From the NCBI RefSeq assembly GCF_030012565.1, contig NZ_CP124621.1:620001-684000 (forward strand): DNA of 64,000 nucleotides. Direction: 5' to 3'. The DNA is from Mesomycoplasma ovipneumoniae. GTDB lineage: Bacteria > Bacillota_I > Bacilli_A > Mycoplasmatales > Metamycoplasmataceae. The notes beneath the pieces were generated by a model. The model did no database searches and was not told where the DNA came from. It worked only from the letters and a program-made list of their open reading frames with translations. The position numbers and the translations under genes were made by a program. Positions 1-11,089 of this stretch are shown here, piece by piece; position 1 is the stretch's first letter, and every line of letters begins with the position of its first letter.

Positions 1-307
1 TGTGTGAAACAATTACGTCTTTTCCTTGCTCATCAGCTGTAAAGTCAACATTTAAATCTTGATAATTTAGTTTATATGAATCTAAATCACTTAGGGCAAA
101 TTCAAGTTCATAGCCAATATTATCACGATTAATATGTTTAAAATCAACAATATTATATTGAAGTGTATTTCAAGACTTTAAAAGGAAAGGAAGAAAACTG
201 AGTGAACCAATACTAAGACCACCAAAGGCAAGCAATGAAAGTATGATTGCACGTTTTTTAGTTGCTTTCATTAATTTTTTCTCTTTTTTTGTTAGATTTT
301 CAGCCAT
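1..307 (-). CDS. Unknown membrane-anchored protein, 3' end outside window
   Basis: Only the N-terminal ~102 residues are visible. The ATG at 305-307 follows AGGAG at a good distance; an upstream in-frame start has no such site. A lysine-rich start (KKEKKLMKATKKR) precedes one hydrophobic segment at about residues 19-44, without a lipobox cysteine, so this is likely a signal anchor with the rest outside the cell. An in-frame TGA (Trp) at 170-172 is read through and the frame stays open to the window edge. I recognise no family. Confidence 0.7.
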
Positions 308-452
308 AATTACTCCTCTTTTTATATAATACAGATTTTGTTTTAATTTTACCATTTTTTTGTCTATTTATGACAAAAAACAAAGCTTGAAATTATTTCA
401 ACTTTGTTTCTTTAAATAAAAAATAGATAGGTAAAATAAATTTTAGACTTTA

Positions 453-638
453 CTAGATATTTCAATAGTATGTCTTAATTATAATAAAATTTTTTAAAAT
501 CCAAAGAAAATAAAAAAAATATTTTTAGCAATCAAACATTTTAGTAATATCTCGATAGGTATGACCTAATTGTAGCAAAATACTTTAAGATCAAAAGAAA
601 ATAGAAAAATATTTTTAGTAATCAAAGATTTTAGGCAA
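453..638. repeat. Two-unit imperfect tandem repeat (~88 bp unit)
   Basis: Unit A (about 453-540) and unit B (about 541-638) share the same order of blocks: TAGTATG/TAGGTATGAC, CTAATT, an AT-rich stretch, AAAGAAAATA, AATATTTTTAG, then AATCAAA and ATTTTAG. They differ by scattered substitutions. The pair lies between the unknown gene starting at 307 and the first dispersed element copy, in sequence with no supported ORF. Confidence 0.6.
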
Positions 639-647
639 AAATTACTA

Positions 648-1243
648 GGCAAAAAAATTTTAAAAAAATGCTTGGTCTAAGAAAAAATTCTGTTATAATA
701 AGACTCACTAAGAATAATTAATAAATTTTGTTTTGAATTAAAGGGATTAGTTATGTTTTTTGTTATAAAAAATTAGAAAATGCGAATTTTCCATTATGTT
801 TTTAAATATGATGGTATACCATAAATTTAACCGTTTAGAAATCTACAAATTTATGGCTTTTAATTATGGCTCTTTCAAAACTTCACATATTTTTTTAGGC
901 TCAATTTAAATAAAAACGAGTTTTCTATTTGCATTGAGTTTAAATAGTAGTTGTATTTTTTATGGTTTTTGTCAGTGTATCCATAAATTGATTTTTTGCA
1001 GTGTTTTAGCTAAAAAAGTAGTTTAAAAATTTCATAATTTTGCTTTTTAAGGTAAAATTTTAGCTTTTTTTAGTTTTGCTTATTTTATTAATAAGTAGAT
1101 TTTGCATTCGTGAGTGTTAGATTTAAAATTTAGTGCTTTTTCTTGACAGTTATTTTTTCTGAGTTTGTTAAAAAAGTTAAAAAGTGTCCAAATAATAAAC
1201 CAGGACACTTTTTTAAGATTATTTCATCAAACTGGAAAACTAG
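648..1243 (+). mobile_element. Dispersed element copy 1 (left end eroded)
   Basis: It carries the shared layout: a short A tract (7 A), TTGGTC and TATAAT promoter boxes, an SD, then a micro-ORF at 752-775 (MFFVIKN-stop). Stem P1 is near 790-815. Stem P2 is CCATAAATTT/AAATTTATGG, where both arms changed together relative to copies 2 and 6. The terminator-like hairpin AAAAGTGTCC (1180-1189) / GGACACTTTTTT (1203-1214) is the best preserved of the set. The right terminal repeat ends at 1243; the left one is unrecognisable. Confidence 0.8.
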
Positions 1244-1350
1244 CCAAAATTAATCCGCACAAAATTTTTAAAAAAATGCTTGGATCAAAATAAAAATATT
1301 GTATAATATCAATACTTTGGTTTTATTATGGGTTCTTTCAAAACTTAATA
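1244..1350 (+). repeat. Truncated fragment of the dispersed element
   Basis: After copy 1 the sequence again has TTTTTAAAAAAATGCTTGG, a TATAAT box, and then ATTATGGGTTCTTTCAAAAC, matching the middle of the element. The micro-ORF and stems P1/P2 are missing, so this is an internally deleted relic. It abuts the 3' end of ackA. Confidence 0.6.
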
Positions 1351-1354
1351 AAGG

Positions 1355-2560
1355 TTAGTTTCAAACTTTGAGCGTGTTTTTTGCTATTAACAGTTCTTCG
1401 TTTGTTTTGATTACGAAAATGTCAAGATCTGATTCTGGTGCTGAAATTTTTTCAATAGCGCCAAATTCTGGAATTGGTCTTGAATTTAGTTCTTGATCAA
1501 GAAGTAAATTCAACTTTGGTAATTGAATTTTTGCAATTACCAAAGCGCGAATTAGTGCTGAATTTTCGCCTACTCCACCGGTAAAAACTAAAGCTTTAAT
1601 GTTTTTACCAACCTTATTAATATAATTAATTAGATAGTCGACAATTTTTTGCACATAAACTTCAAGGGCAAAACTTGCATCTTGATTACCGTTGTCTGCG
1701 GCGGAAATCACATCCCGAAGGTCAGAAGAAACGTTTGAAAGTCCTAAAAGTCCTGATTGTTTGTTTAAAAGTGTGTCTAAATCAGTGAAGGAAAAATGAG
1801 CTGTTGTGCCTAGGTAGGTTAAAATTGAGGGGTCTACATCGCCACTTCGTGTTCCCATGGCAACACCTGCAAGTGGTGTCATTCCCATTGAAGTATCAAC
1901 TGAAGCCGAATCTTTAACAGCACACAAAGAAATCCCATTCCCAATGTGCATGTTTACAAAATTAACTGAATCAGAATTATAGATTTTTTCAACTTGTGTT
2001 GTTATATATTTGTGAGAAATGCCGTGAAATCCGTATTTTCTTATTCCGTACTTGTTTGCTATTTGGGTATTAATTGGATATGTGTAATTAACTTTAGGGA
2101 TACTTGCGTGAAAAGCGGTGTCAAAACTTGCTGATAATTTTGCTCAAGGAAGTAATTTTTTAATAGCACTAATAGTTGCAAGCGCCCCTGGATTGTGCAA
2201 AGGTGCAAATTTTGCTGCTTCTTCAATTTTTGCTATTGCTGAATCATCAAGGCGAGCTGGAGCATTAAAACTTGCGCCCCCGTGAACAATTCGAAATCCA
2301 ACAAGTTCAAATTCTTCTAGGTTTTGGACTAAATTATTCTCTTTTCAAAGTTGAATTTGACTCTCTAATGCGTCAGAATGAGTTGGAAAATCTTTGCTCA
2401 AGTTGTAGCTTTTTTCGTCAAATGTCATTTTGATTTTGCCTTCTTGAAGTCCAATTCTTTCGATTAGACCAACTCCGAGCAAATCTAATGTATCTTTTTC
2501 AAAAATTTGTCATTTAATTGAGGATGAACCAGCGTTTATAACTAAAATTTTACTCTTCAT
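1355..2560 (-). CDS. ackA: Acetate kinase
   Basis: Converts acetyl phosphate and ADP to acetate and ATP in the cytoplasm, the last step of overflow glycolysis and a main substrate-level ATP source in mycoplasmas. The 401-aa product has the usual family length. Visible signatures are the N-terminal VINAGSSSIK (about residues 6-15), MHIGNG near residue 204 and TGGVGEN near residue 326 (ASKHA-fold nucleotide site). The ATG shares one base with the TAA of pta just upstream (TAATG), so the two are translationally coupled. In-frame TGA codons are tryptophan; the one at 1361-1363 extends the protein by two residues to TAA at 1355. No clear terminator follows; a relic of the dispersed element does. 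Confidence 0.96.
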
Positions 2561-3513
2561 TATTTGTCCTTTTCAACTTGAAGTGCGCTAATTAGTGCGG
2601 TGTAAAAAACATCTTCAACCGTTGCTCCACGTGATAAATCATTAATAGGAGCGGCAATTCCGGTGATTATTGGTCCTATTGCCCCAAAGCCACCAAGTCT
2701 TTGAGCGATTTTGTAGCCAATATTTCCGGCATCAAGATTTGGAAAAATTAAAACATTAGCATTTGTAGCAACATTTTCACCGTATTTTTGGCGACGTACT
2801 TTATAGTCAAGAGCTGCATCTAGTTGAATTTCACCATAAGCTTCAATTGGTGAGGTCGCATTGAACATTTTTACAGCTCTTGATACGGCATCAGATTGAG
2901 GTGATTTGGCTGATCCTTTTGTTGAAAATGATAAAAAGGCCGGTTTAGGGTCAAATCCAAGTTGAATTGCAAAGTCAAGTGCGTTTTTAGCAATATCGGC
3001 TAACTGAGTTTCGTTTGGTAAAATATTTACCGAAATATCACTAAATAAGTATTTTTCATCACCTCGATGCATTATCATTACGGAAGAAATTGTTTTAATA
3101 TCTGGTTTTGGTCCGATAATTTTGAATGCAGCTCGAAGAATTTCTGCAGTTGGATAATTAAGTCCGCCTATTACAGCGTCAACTTTTTTGTTTCGAAGGA
3201 GCATTGTCCCGTAAAATGCATTAGAATCAAATTGGGCAACAGCTGATTCTAATGTTTCTTTGTTTTTACGGATTTTTAAAAATTGCTGTATAAAAGTTTG
3301 TTTTTCTTCTTCGTCAACTAAATATTGGTCGATTTCAAGATTCTCATACAATTCGTCAACAAGTAAAATTGGTCTAACTAAATTTTTAGCTTTTAATTGC
3401 TGAGCGGCTTGAATTGCCCGTTCATCATGTCCGTCAATAATTAAAACTGAACGTAGACTTTTAGTTTCATTTTGTTGTTTTAGTCGTAATTCAAGATAAT
3501 TTTGGTATGTCAT
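2560..3513 (-). CDS. pta: Phosphate acetyltransferase
   Basis: Swaps CoA for phosphate on acetyl-CoA to give acetyl phosphate for AckA. The 317-aa protein matches the short phosphotransacetylase type (Pta/EutD), lacking the N-terminal regulatory domain of long enterobacterial Pta. Family features seen are LRNKKVDAVIGGLNYPTA in the N-terminal half, FPNLDAGNIGYK near residue 258 and a C-terminal PINDLSRGATVED. The start has AAAGGA five bases upstream. First gene of the pta-ackA pair. Confidence 0.95.
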   Translation of the reverse strand: MTYQNYLELRLKQQNETKSLRSVLIIDGHDERAIQAAQQLKAKNLVRPILLVDELYENLEIDQYLVDEEEKQTFIQQFLKIRKNKETLESAVAQFDSNAFYGTMLLRNKKVDAVIGGLNYPTAEILRAAFKIIGPKPDIKTISSVMIMHRGDEKYLFSDISVNILPNETQLADIAKNALDFAIQLGFDPKPAFLSFSTKGSAKSPQSDAVSRAVKMFNATSPIEAYGEIQLDAALDYKVRRQKYGENVATNANVLIFPNLDAGNIGYKIAQRLGGFGAIGPIITGIAAPINDLSRGATVEDVFYTALISALQVEKDK

Positions 3514-3759
3514 TTTTTCCTTTCAAAGGTCAGTTTTGATCAACTAGATTTAATTTTACAAAATTTTTTTTATTTTACTAAAAAAAAGATCAATAAATTA
3601 CTAGAAAATAACTAGTTATTTGAATTTCTTATTAGTCTGGTAAAAAAAATATATTTCAAGAACATATATTTCAAATAAATAAGAATGTAAAAAACAAGTT
3701 AAGAATTTTAAAAATAAACTTAAATTATTTGTCTTTAAATTTATTAATTAACAAAAAAT
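3514..3759. other. Spacer sharing sequence with paralog-array spacers
   Basis: No ORF supported. The stretch about 3680-3759 (AACAAGTTAAGAATTTTAAA and what follows) recurs before 5841, before 7879 and in part near 11000-11070. It is therefore the repeated downstream flank of the tandem 590-aa genes. Confidence 0.6.
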
Positions 3760-5532
3760 CTAGGATTCTCCTTCTATCTCAAGATATTTTTTACTTTTAT
3801 AACCGCGAAAATCTACTCTTGCAATTTCATTATAATATTCAGTTCTATCATCATTATCTCAAGAAAAGAGAAGGTGTTGTTGTAAAATTAATTCTTTTTC
3901 TTGCCGGCTATATAAATTAGTATTTTCTAGAAAGCGTCTAAAAAACCCAAATTCATGGTCTATTTCTTTTAGATATTTATTCAACGCATCCCGATATAAA
4001 ATTAATTCTTCCATAGATGATTCAATCACATTTTTATCTAAATCAATTTGCCTTGGCGATCTAGAAACGAAGAAGGCCGGATCCATGCCGTCACGAAGAA
4101 AAATATCTTGTTCAAGTTTGACCAATTTTTGTTTGAAATAATATTTTAAAATTTCGTATTTACCTTGATAAATATCATCATATAAATTTGAATGTCCAAA
4201 TCAGTAATAAATTTTTTGACCATCAACATACAATAAAATGAAATTTTTCAATGCAATTGGCAAAATTCATGCATCACCATCCCCATAGGCGGACTTGTAA
4301 TATGGTTGAAATCAAAAAACTGGCTTTTTTGAGTCAAATTGGGAAATTATTTCATCAAAAAGGCCATATTCTTGTCCACCAAGGTAAAAAATTTCGAAAT
4401 TTTCAGGTTTTAATTTTGCTCAGCTTGGCAGAATAAGAAAATCAGGTTCATCAGGATAATAAAAATCTAGATCTTCAATTCAATATTTTGGACCAAATAA
4501 AATTTGCAACAAGTAGATTAATTCGATTTTATTTGTCCAATTATTCGCATGATCATAATAAGTTTGGCCGACTTTAGCAAAAAGTTCGATGCAATATTTT
4601 CGATATTCTGGACCAAATTTATCAAATCAACTAAGAATAAATTTATCGCGATTTTCAATGTTTAAATTAAGCTTTTTAACCCCGTATTTTTCAAATTTTT
4701 TAAGCAAATTTTCATAAGTTTCAAAAGTAAATACATTTTGAATTGGTTCGATTTGGGTTTCTTCGTCAAAATTATAATTCTCTTTTAATAACAAATTGTA
4801 GATATTTTCTATATTTTGTCCTAAATATGCTTTATTTATATCTACAAACTTTGCGCTATATTCATATCTATTTGATAAAAAATCAAAGATTTTTTCATGG
4901 TAATTTGCTAAATTTTTTGGCTTTGCATAAGGAACACTTTCCAGAATTTCCTTAATAATTAAAGCTTCAATTTCTCTTAATTCAGTTTTTGATTTAAATA
5001 TTTTTCAAAAAATAACCGGATAAGAGATTGAAAATTCGCATTTTCCAATATCATCAAAGTTTTCAAAGACAACAACAACCTCTTCAAAACCTTTACCATC
5101 GTATGAATCGCATGAAGAATAAAGCTCAGAGATAAGACCGTGATTTTCTTTCCCGTTTTTATCACAATATTCAATGTTTGCTCAACCGCCAATTAAACAC
5201 CTAATATCATTATAAAAATGAAAATTATTGAGTTTTTTGGAAAAAAACGCACTTTTTGGGATATCTTCTAGTTTTAAATTATAAACATAATCTTCTTGTT
5301 TATAATTTAAACTAATAATTCTTTCAATTGGATTAGGATTGAAGCCGTTGTTAAGGTAATTGTATAAAAAAATTGGAAATGGAAAATTATCATATTTACA
5401 ATCAAACGATAAATCAACATCGTCCTCAATCATGTTTGGAATTGAACAGCGACTATTAATATTAATTTCTATATATTTTAGTTTAATTAATTGTTTTTTT
5501 GACTTGGTTACTAAATCTAATTGCTTCTCCAT
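3760..5532 (-). CDS. Unknown protein, tandem paralog 1 of 3
   Basis: A 590-aa protein rich in aromatic and charged residues, with no signal peptide, lipobox or obvious membrane segment, so probably cytoplasmic. Start chosen at MEKQLDL because AAAAGGTG lies at a usable distance and the other two copies start at the same aligned residue. Conserved stretches include YKQEDYVYNLKLEDIPKS, KCEFSISYP, NRDKFILSWFDKFGPEYRKY and DFRGYKSKK. Several in-frame TGA codons encode Trp. It is closely related to the next gene and more distantly to the third. I recognise no domain and assign no function; context (after pta, no operon) does not help. Confidence 0.85.
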
Positions 5533-5581
5533 ATAAAAAATGCACCTTTTCAACATTTAACATTTCTTCTCTTGGTATAAA

Positions 5582-5617
5582 TTACTTCTCTATGCCCTTT
5601 TGTTTTTTCCCTATCAT
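5582..5617 (-). CDS. Possible 11-codon peptide with strong SD
   Basis: An ATG follows GTAAGGAGAG at ideal spacing and encodes MIGKKQKGIEK then TAA. It lies in the leader region just upstream of paralog 1 on the same strand. The SD is better than that of the gene it precedes, so it could be a leader peptide, but it is too short to prove and the equivalent site is not obvious before paralogs 2 and 3. Confidence 0.3.
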   Translation of the reverse strand: MIGKKQKGIEK

Positions 5618-5840
5618 TCTTACTCTCCTTACATGATAACTGGGAAAATATATTTTTATGTATGGTTAGCAATTGTCGATTAGATTTTCTTTGATATCAA
5701 ACTCGTAACATTTTTGCAACCAAACATAAATTCACTATCAAAATTGCTATTTTTAAATAGACAAAAATGAAAAACAAGTTATGAATTTTAAAAATAAACT
5801 TAAATCTTTTATCATTAAATTTATTAATTAACAAAAAGAT

Positions 5841-7619
5841 CTACGATTCCCCTTCTATCTCAATAAATTTTTTGCTTTTATAACCGCGAAAATCTACTCT
5901 TGCAATTTCATTATAATATTTAGTTTTATCATCGTTATCTGAAGAATAGATAAGGTGTTGTTGTAAAATTAATTCCTTTTCTTGTTGGCTATATAAATTA
6001 GTATTTTCTAGAAAGCGTCTAAAAAACCGAAATTCATGGTCTATTTCTTTTAGATATTTATTCAACGCATCCCGATATAAAATTAATTCTTCCATAGATG
6101 ATTCCATCACGTTTTTATCTAAATCGATTTGCCTTGGCGATCTAGAAACAAAGAAGGCTGGATCCTTGCCATCACGAAGAAAAATATCTTGTTCAAGTTT
6201 GACTAATTTTTGTTTGAAATAATATTTTAAAATTTCGTATTTACCTCCATAAATATCATCATATAAATTTGAATGGCCAAATCAGTAATAAATTTTTTCA
6301 CCATCAACATACAATAAAATAAAATTTTTCAATGCAATTGGCAAAATTCATGCATCGCCGCCCCCATAGGCGGAGTTGTAATATGGTTGAAATCAAAAAA
6401 CTGGCTTTTTTGAGTCAAATTGTTCAATTATTTCATCAAAAAGACCATATTCTTGTCCGCCAAGGTAAAAAATTTCGAAATTTTCAAGTTTTAATTTTGC
6501 TCAGCTTGGCAGAATAAAAAAATCAGGTTCAGTAGGATAATAAAAATCTCAATCTTCAACTCAATATTTAGGACCAAATAAAATTTGCAACAAATAAATT
6601 AATTCGATTTTATTTGTCCAATTATTCGCATGATCATAATAAGTTTGGCCGACTTTACCAAAAAGTTCGATACAATACTTTCGATATTCTGGGCCAAATT
6701 TATCAAATCAACTAAGAATGAATTTATCGCGATTTTCAATGTTTAAATTAAGCTTTTTAACCCCGTATTTTTCAAATTTTTTAAGCAAATTTTCATAAGT
6801 TTCAAAAGTAAATACATTTTGAATTGGTTCGATTTGCATTTCTTCGTCAAAATTATAATTCTCTTTTAATAACAAATTGTAGGTATTTTCTACATTTTGT
6901 CCTAAATATGCTTTATTTATATCTACAAACTTTGCGCTATATTCATATTTATTTGATAAAAAATCAAAGATTTTTTCGTGGTAATTTGCTAAATTTTTTG
7001 GTTTTGCATAAGGAACACTTTCCTGAATTTCCTTAATAATTAAAGCTTCAATTTCTCTTAATTCGGTTTTTGATTTAAATATTTTTGAAAAGATAACCGG
7101 ATAAGAGATTGAAAATTCGCATTTTTCAATATCATCAAAGTTTTCAAAGACAACAACAACCTCTTCAAAACCTTTACCATCGTATAAATAATATGAAGAA
7201 TAAAGTTCAGAGATAAGATCAAGATTTTCTTTTCCATTTTTATCACAATATTCATTGTTTGCTCAACCGCCAATTAAACACCTAATATCATTATAAAAAT
7301 GAAATTTATTGAGTTTTTTGGAAAAAAACACACTTTTTGGGATATCTTCTAGTTTTAAATTATAAACATAATCTTCTTGTTTATAATTTAAACTAATAAT
7401 TCTTTCAATATGATTAGGATTGAAGCCGTAGTGAAGGTAATTGGCTAGAAAAGTTGGAAATGCAAAATCATCATCATCATATTTGCAATCAAGCGATAAA
7501 TTAACATCATTCACAATCATGTTTCGAATTGAACAACGACTTTTAATATTAATTTCTATATATTTTAGTTTAATTAATTGTTTTTTTGCCTTAGATACTA
7601 AATTTACTTGGTTTTTCAT
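5841..7619 (-). CDS. Unknown protein, tandem paralog 2 of 3
   Basis: 592 aa, collinear with paralog 1 along its whole length and very similar in the C-terminal two thirds. Start at MKNQVNL, with AAAAGGTGAG ten bases upstream; a GTG nine bases earlier is less likely. The N-terminal ~50 residues are the most variable part. It keeps NRDKFILSWFDKF, the EEYGLFDEI-type segment and the ending DFRGYKSKKFIEIEGES. The ~308-bp spacer before paralog 1 contains the shared repeat sequence. No recognised family. Confidence 0.85.
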
Positions 7620-7878
7620 AAGAAACACTCACCTTTTGGATATTTAACATTTTTTTATTATTAATATTGTAGTTTATAAAAAAGAAGATTTTTCAACACA
7701 AATTTCGTTTTGAAATTCTCTAAAATCAACAACAGCCACCCCACATTTTTGCAAATAAACATAAATTCATCTAACAAAATTCCTACTTTTAAATAGATAA
7801 GAATTTAAAAAATGCAAGTTAGAATTTTAAAAATAAACTTAAATCTTTATCATAAAATTTATTAATTAACAAAAATAT

Positions 7879-9654
7879 CTACGATTTTCCTTCCATCTCA
7901 AGATATTTTTTACTTTTATAGCCACGAAAATCTATTTTTTCTATTTCATCATAGTAACAATTTTTACTACCATAATCTCAAGAAAAATCAAAGTGTCGTT
8001 CTAAAATTAATGCTTTTTCCTGCTCATTATAAAAACTTGAATTTTTTACAAATTGTCGAAAAGATAGGTAGTCATCAAGCGTTTCTTGTTCATATTTTTT
8101 CACTGCATCACGAAATAAAATTAGTTCTTCGATTGAAGACCCCATCACATTTTTAGTTAGATAATCGTGATTTTTTGTAAAATAAACAAAGAACGGTGGA
8201 TCTTGACTATCGCGCAGAAAAATATCTTGTTCAAGTTTGACTAATTTTTGTTTAAAATAATATTTTAAAATTTCGTATTTACCTTGATAAATATCATCAT
8301 ATAAATTTGAGTGGCCAATTCAGCAATAAATTTTTTGACCGTCAACATACAATAAGATAAAATTTTTTAAGGAAATTGGTGAAATTCACCCAACACTTGT
8401 TCTATAAGCTGAGCGATAATATGGCTGAAATCAAAAAACTGGCTTTTTTGAGTCAAATTGTTCAATTATTTCATCAAAAAGTCCATATTCTTCCCCGCCA
8501 AAGTAGAAAATTTGGAAATTTTCCAATTTTAGCTTAGCTCAACTTGGTAAAATGAAAAAATCAGGTTCACTATGAAAATACTCAGTATCTACATCATATC
8601 TAGGTCCGAATAAAATTTGCAATAAATAGATAAATTCAATTTTATTTGTCCACCTATTCAAATTATCATAATAATTTTCGCCTTTTTTACCAAAAAGTTC
8701 GCTACAATACTTTCGATATTCCGGTCCAAATTTATCAAACCAACTAAGAATAAATTTATCACGATTTTCAATGTTTAAATCGAGTTTTTTAATCCCATAT
8801 TTTTCAAATTTTTTAAGCAAATTTTCATAACTTTCAAAAGTAAATACATTTTGAATTGGTTGAATTTGGGTTTTTTCACTAAAATTATAATTCTCTTTTA
8901 ATAGCAAATTGTAGATATTTTCTACATTTTGTCCTAAATATGCTTTATTTATATCTAGAAACTCTGAATTATATTCATATATATTTGATAAAAAATCAAA
9001 GATTTTTTCGCCATAATTTGCTAAATTTTTTGGCTTTGCATAAGGAACACTTTCCTGAATTTCTTTGATAATTAAATTTTCAATTTCTTTTAGTTTATTT
9101 TTTGATTTAAAAATTGCCCCAAAAAGGCTAGGATACGAAATTGAAAATTCACATTTTTTCTTATCACCAAAATTTTCAAATGCAACAACAACCATTCTTC
9201 GACCTTTAGTGTCATACAAACCATCAAAAAAATAGCCTTGCTTTGTGGAATCATTATCCTCTCCTCCAGCAAATGGCCAAGGCATACTATCTTCTCATTC
9301 ATCGATTATGGGTTTGATTTGGTTGTAAAAATGAAAACTTTTGAGTTCTTTAGAAAAAAAAGTAGTTTTTAGTATATCTTCTAACTTTAAATTATAAACA
9401 TAATCATTTTGTTTATAATTTATGCCAATAACTGTTTCGATTGGGTTAGCGCTAATAGAACAATTATCTGTAAGGTAAACTCATAAAAAATTTGGTATTG
9501 CTCGGTCGTTGTCGGTGCAATTATCACGCCGAAAATCATCGTGATTGAACATATTATAAGTTGAACAAAAAGATTTAATATTAATTTCTAAATATTTTAG
9601 TTTTCCTAACTGTTTTTTTGCCTTAAATGCTAAAAAATTTACTTGGTTTTTCAT
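7879..9654 (-). CDS. Unknown protein, tandem paralog 3 of 3
   Basis: 591 aa, the most diverged copy, apparently the older branch. It starts at MKNQVNFLAFKAKK after AAAAGGTGAG and remains open through several TGA (Trp) codons. It shares YNLKLEDI, KCEFSISYP, the NRDKFILSWFDKFGPEYRKY block and the DFRGYKSKKYLE ending. Differences include MPWPFAGGEDND in place of the paralog 1/2 segment around residue 125. No signal peptide or membrane span. Function unknown. Confidence 0.85.
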
Positions 9655-10315
9655 AAGAAACACTCACCTTTTCAATGGTTAATATTTTTTATTATTAATA
9701 TAGTAATTTATAAAAAAGAAGATTTTTAACACAAATTTGGTTTTGGGGTCCTCTAAATTCAGCAACATAGCCTTCAAATTTTAGTTTTAGTACACCTTTT
9801 CAGAATGTAGTTCACTTTCTTTGTTAAGAAATTCAAGTAAAAAGTTATTTAAAATTAGAAAGTATCTGGATTAATTTTAATATCTTCTAAATTAGGGTTA
9901 AATTAGTACTTGTTCTATTTAGATGTGTTTGGTTTTTTTAATATTTGGATTGGTAACAAGCTAATTTTGTTGGTTTTTGGCTAAAAATTTGCACTAAATT
10001 ATCAAAATTAGTGATTTTTTACTTTAATAAATCTAAATAGCTTTTTCTATTTCGAAAATGCCGAAGCGACCCAAAAATACTTAGGTTTAATCAAGAAAAA
10101 GTGACAATATTAGCGATAAACTTAAAAAACTTTAACTTATTCTTCATGTTTTTTCCTTTTTTTATATACAATATTAATTCTTTATTATTATAATTATACT
10201 ATATATTAAAAATTTTTTAGGAAAAAATACCTAAAAAATTGTTTTTTAAAAGAATAAGTTATTATGTTAATTAATCGCTAAAAATAAACCGCACTAAATT
10301 CAGGCATATTTTCCT
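9655..10315. other. Degenerate intergenic region upstream of paralog array
   Basis: 9655-9760 matches the leader of paralog 2 (CACTCACC, TTTATTATTAATAT, AAGAAGATTTTT) and probably holds the promoter of paralog 3. Beyond that, apart from the small minus-strand ORF listed separately, there is only AT-rich sequence with no supported gene. It probably contains decayed coding sequence. Confidence 0.5.
10019..10147 (-). pseudogene. 42-codon ORF, probable remnant of an exported or membrane protein
   Basis: The ATG follows AAAGGAAAAAAC and encodes MKNKLKFFKFIANIVTFSWL, a basic start followed by a hydrophobic run, through one TGA (Trp). The frame stops at TAA after 42 residues, with no lipobox and no continuation in other frames that I could join. 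TATAAT-like sequences lie 40-50 bp upstream. It looks like the surviving head of a larger gene; a genuine small membrane peptide is the alternative. Confidence 0.35.
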
Positions 10316-10981
10316 GAGTTTCCCAGTTTGATGGAAAAATTCACTTTTTATTGAATGCAAATATGCAAAAATACCGGTAAATCCGGGTTTTTTGACGCAA
10401 AATTTTAATTTTTATTAATTTAAAATTGACCTTTTACAAAAAAAGAAAAAAATGTTTGGTATAAAATAAAATTATGTTATAATAAATTTCACTTAAGAAT
10501 AAATTAATAAATCCAGATATTAGAATTAAGGGGGAATTAGTTATGTTTTTGCCATAAAAAAATCAGAAAATGCGAATTATCCATTATATTTTTAAATATG
10601 ATGGAATGCCTTAAATTTAACCGTTTAGAAATCTTCAAATTTAAGGCTTTTAGTTATTGTTCTTTCAAAACTTCATATGTTTTTTTAGGCTCAATTTAAA
10701 TAAAATGAGTTTTCTATTTGCATTGAGTTTAAATAGTAGTTGTATTTTTTTGATTTTTGTCAGTGTTTTAAACTAAAAAAGCAGTTTAAATATTTTATAA
10801 CTTTGCTTTTTTAGTTTTCCTTATTTTATTAATAAGTAGATTTTGCATTCATGAGTGTTAGATTTAAAATTCAGTGTTTGCTTTGATAGTTATTTTTTCT
10901 GAGCTGATCAAAAAAGTTAAAAAAGTGTCCAAACTATAAACCAGGAACTTTTTTAAGATTATCTCATCAAACTGGGAAACT
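10316..10981 (+). mobile_element. Dispersed element copy 2 (full length)
   Basis: A 666-bp copy with both ends: GAGTTTCCCAGTTTGATGG on the left and CATCAAACTGGGAAACT on the right. Inside are an interrupted A tract, TTGGTA/TATAAT boxes, GGGGGA SD and micro-ORF MFLP-stop at 10542-10556. Stem P2 is perfect (GCCTTAAATTT / AAATTTAAGGC). The right part also keeps a segment with TGAGTGTTAGATTTAAAATT that most other copies have lost. The sequence to its right (10990-11070) resembles paralog-array spacer. No clear flanking duplication. Confidence 0.85.
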
Positions 10982-11089
10982 TGTGAGGTGTTTTTTGTAA
11001 GCAAACATAAATTTAACTAACAAAATTACTATTTTTAAATAAATAAAAATGAAAAACAGGTTAAATAAATTTCTTAATAGATTTGATTT

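Noticed and set aside
3729..4436. Plus-strand ORFs of ~60 codons within the paralog genes
   Set aside because: They are shadows of the minus-strand 590-aa genes; the repeats at 6332 and 6824 are the same shadows in the second paralog.
4977..5192. 71-codon minus-strand ORF inside paralog 1
   Set aside because: Other-frame overlap with the conserved coding frame; TGA read as Trp keeps the real frame intact.
8539..9302. Paralog 3 looks split into two genes and a fragment
   Set aside because: Gaps are TGA codons read as tryptophan; one continuous frame runs from 9654 to 7879.
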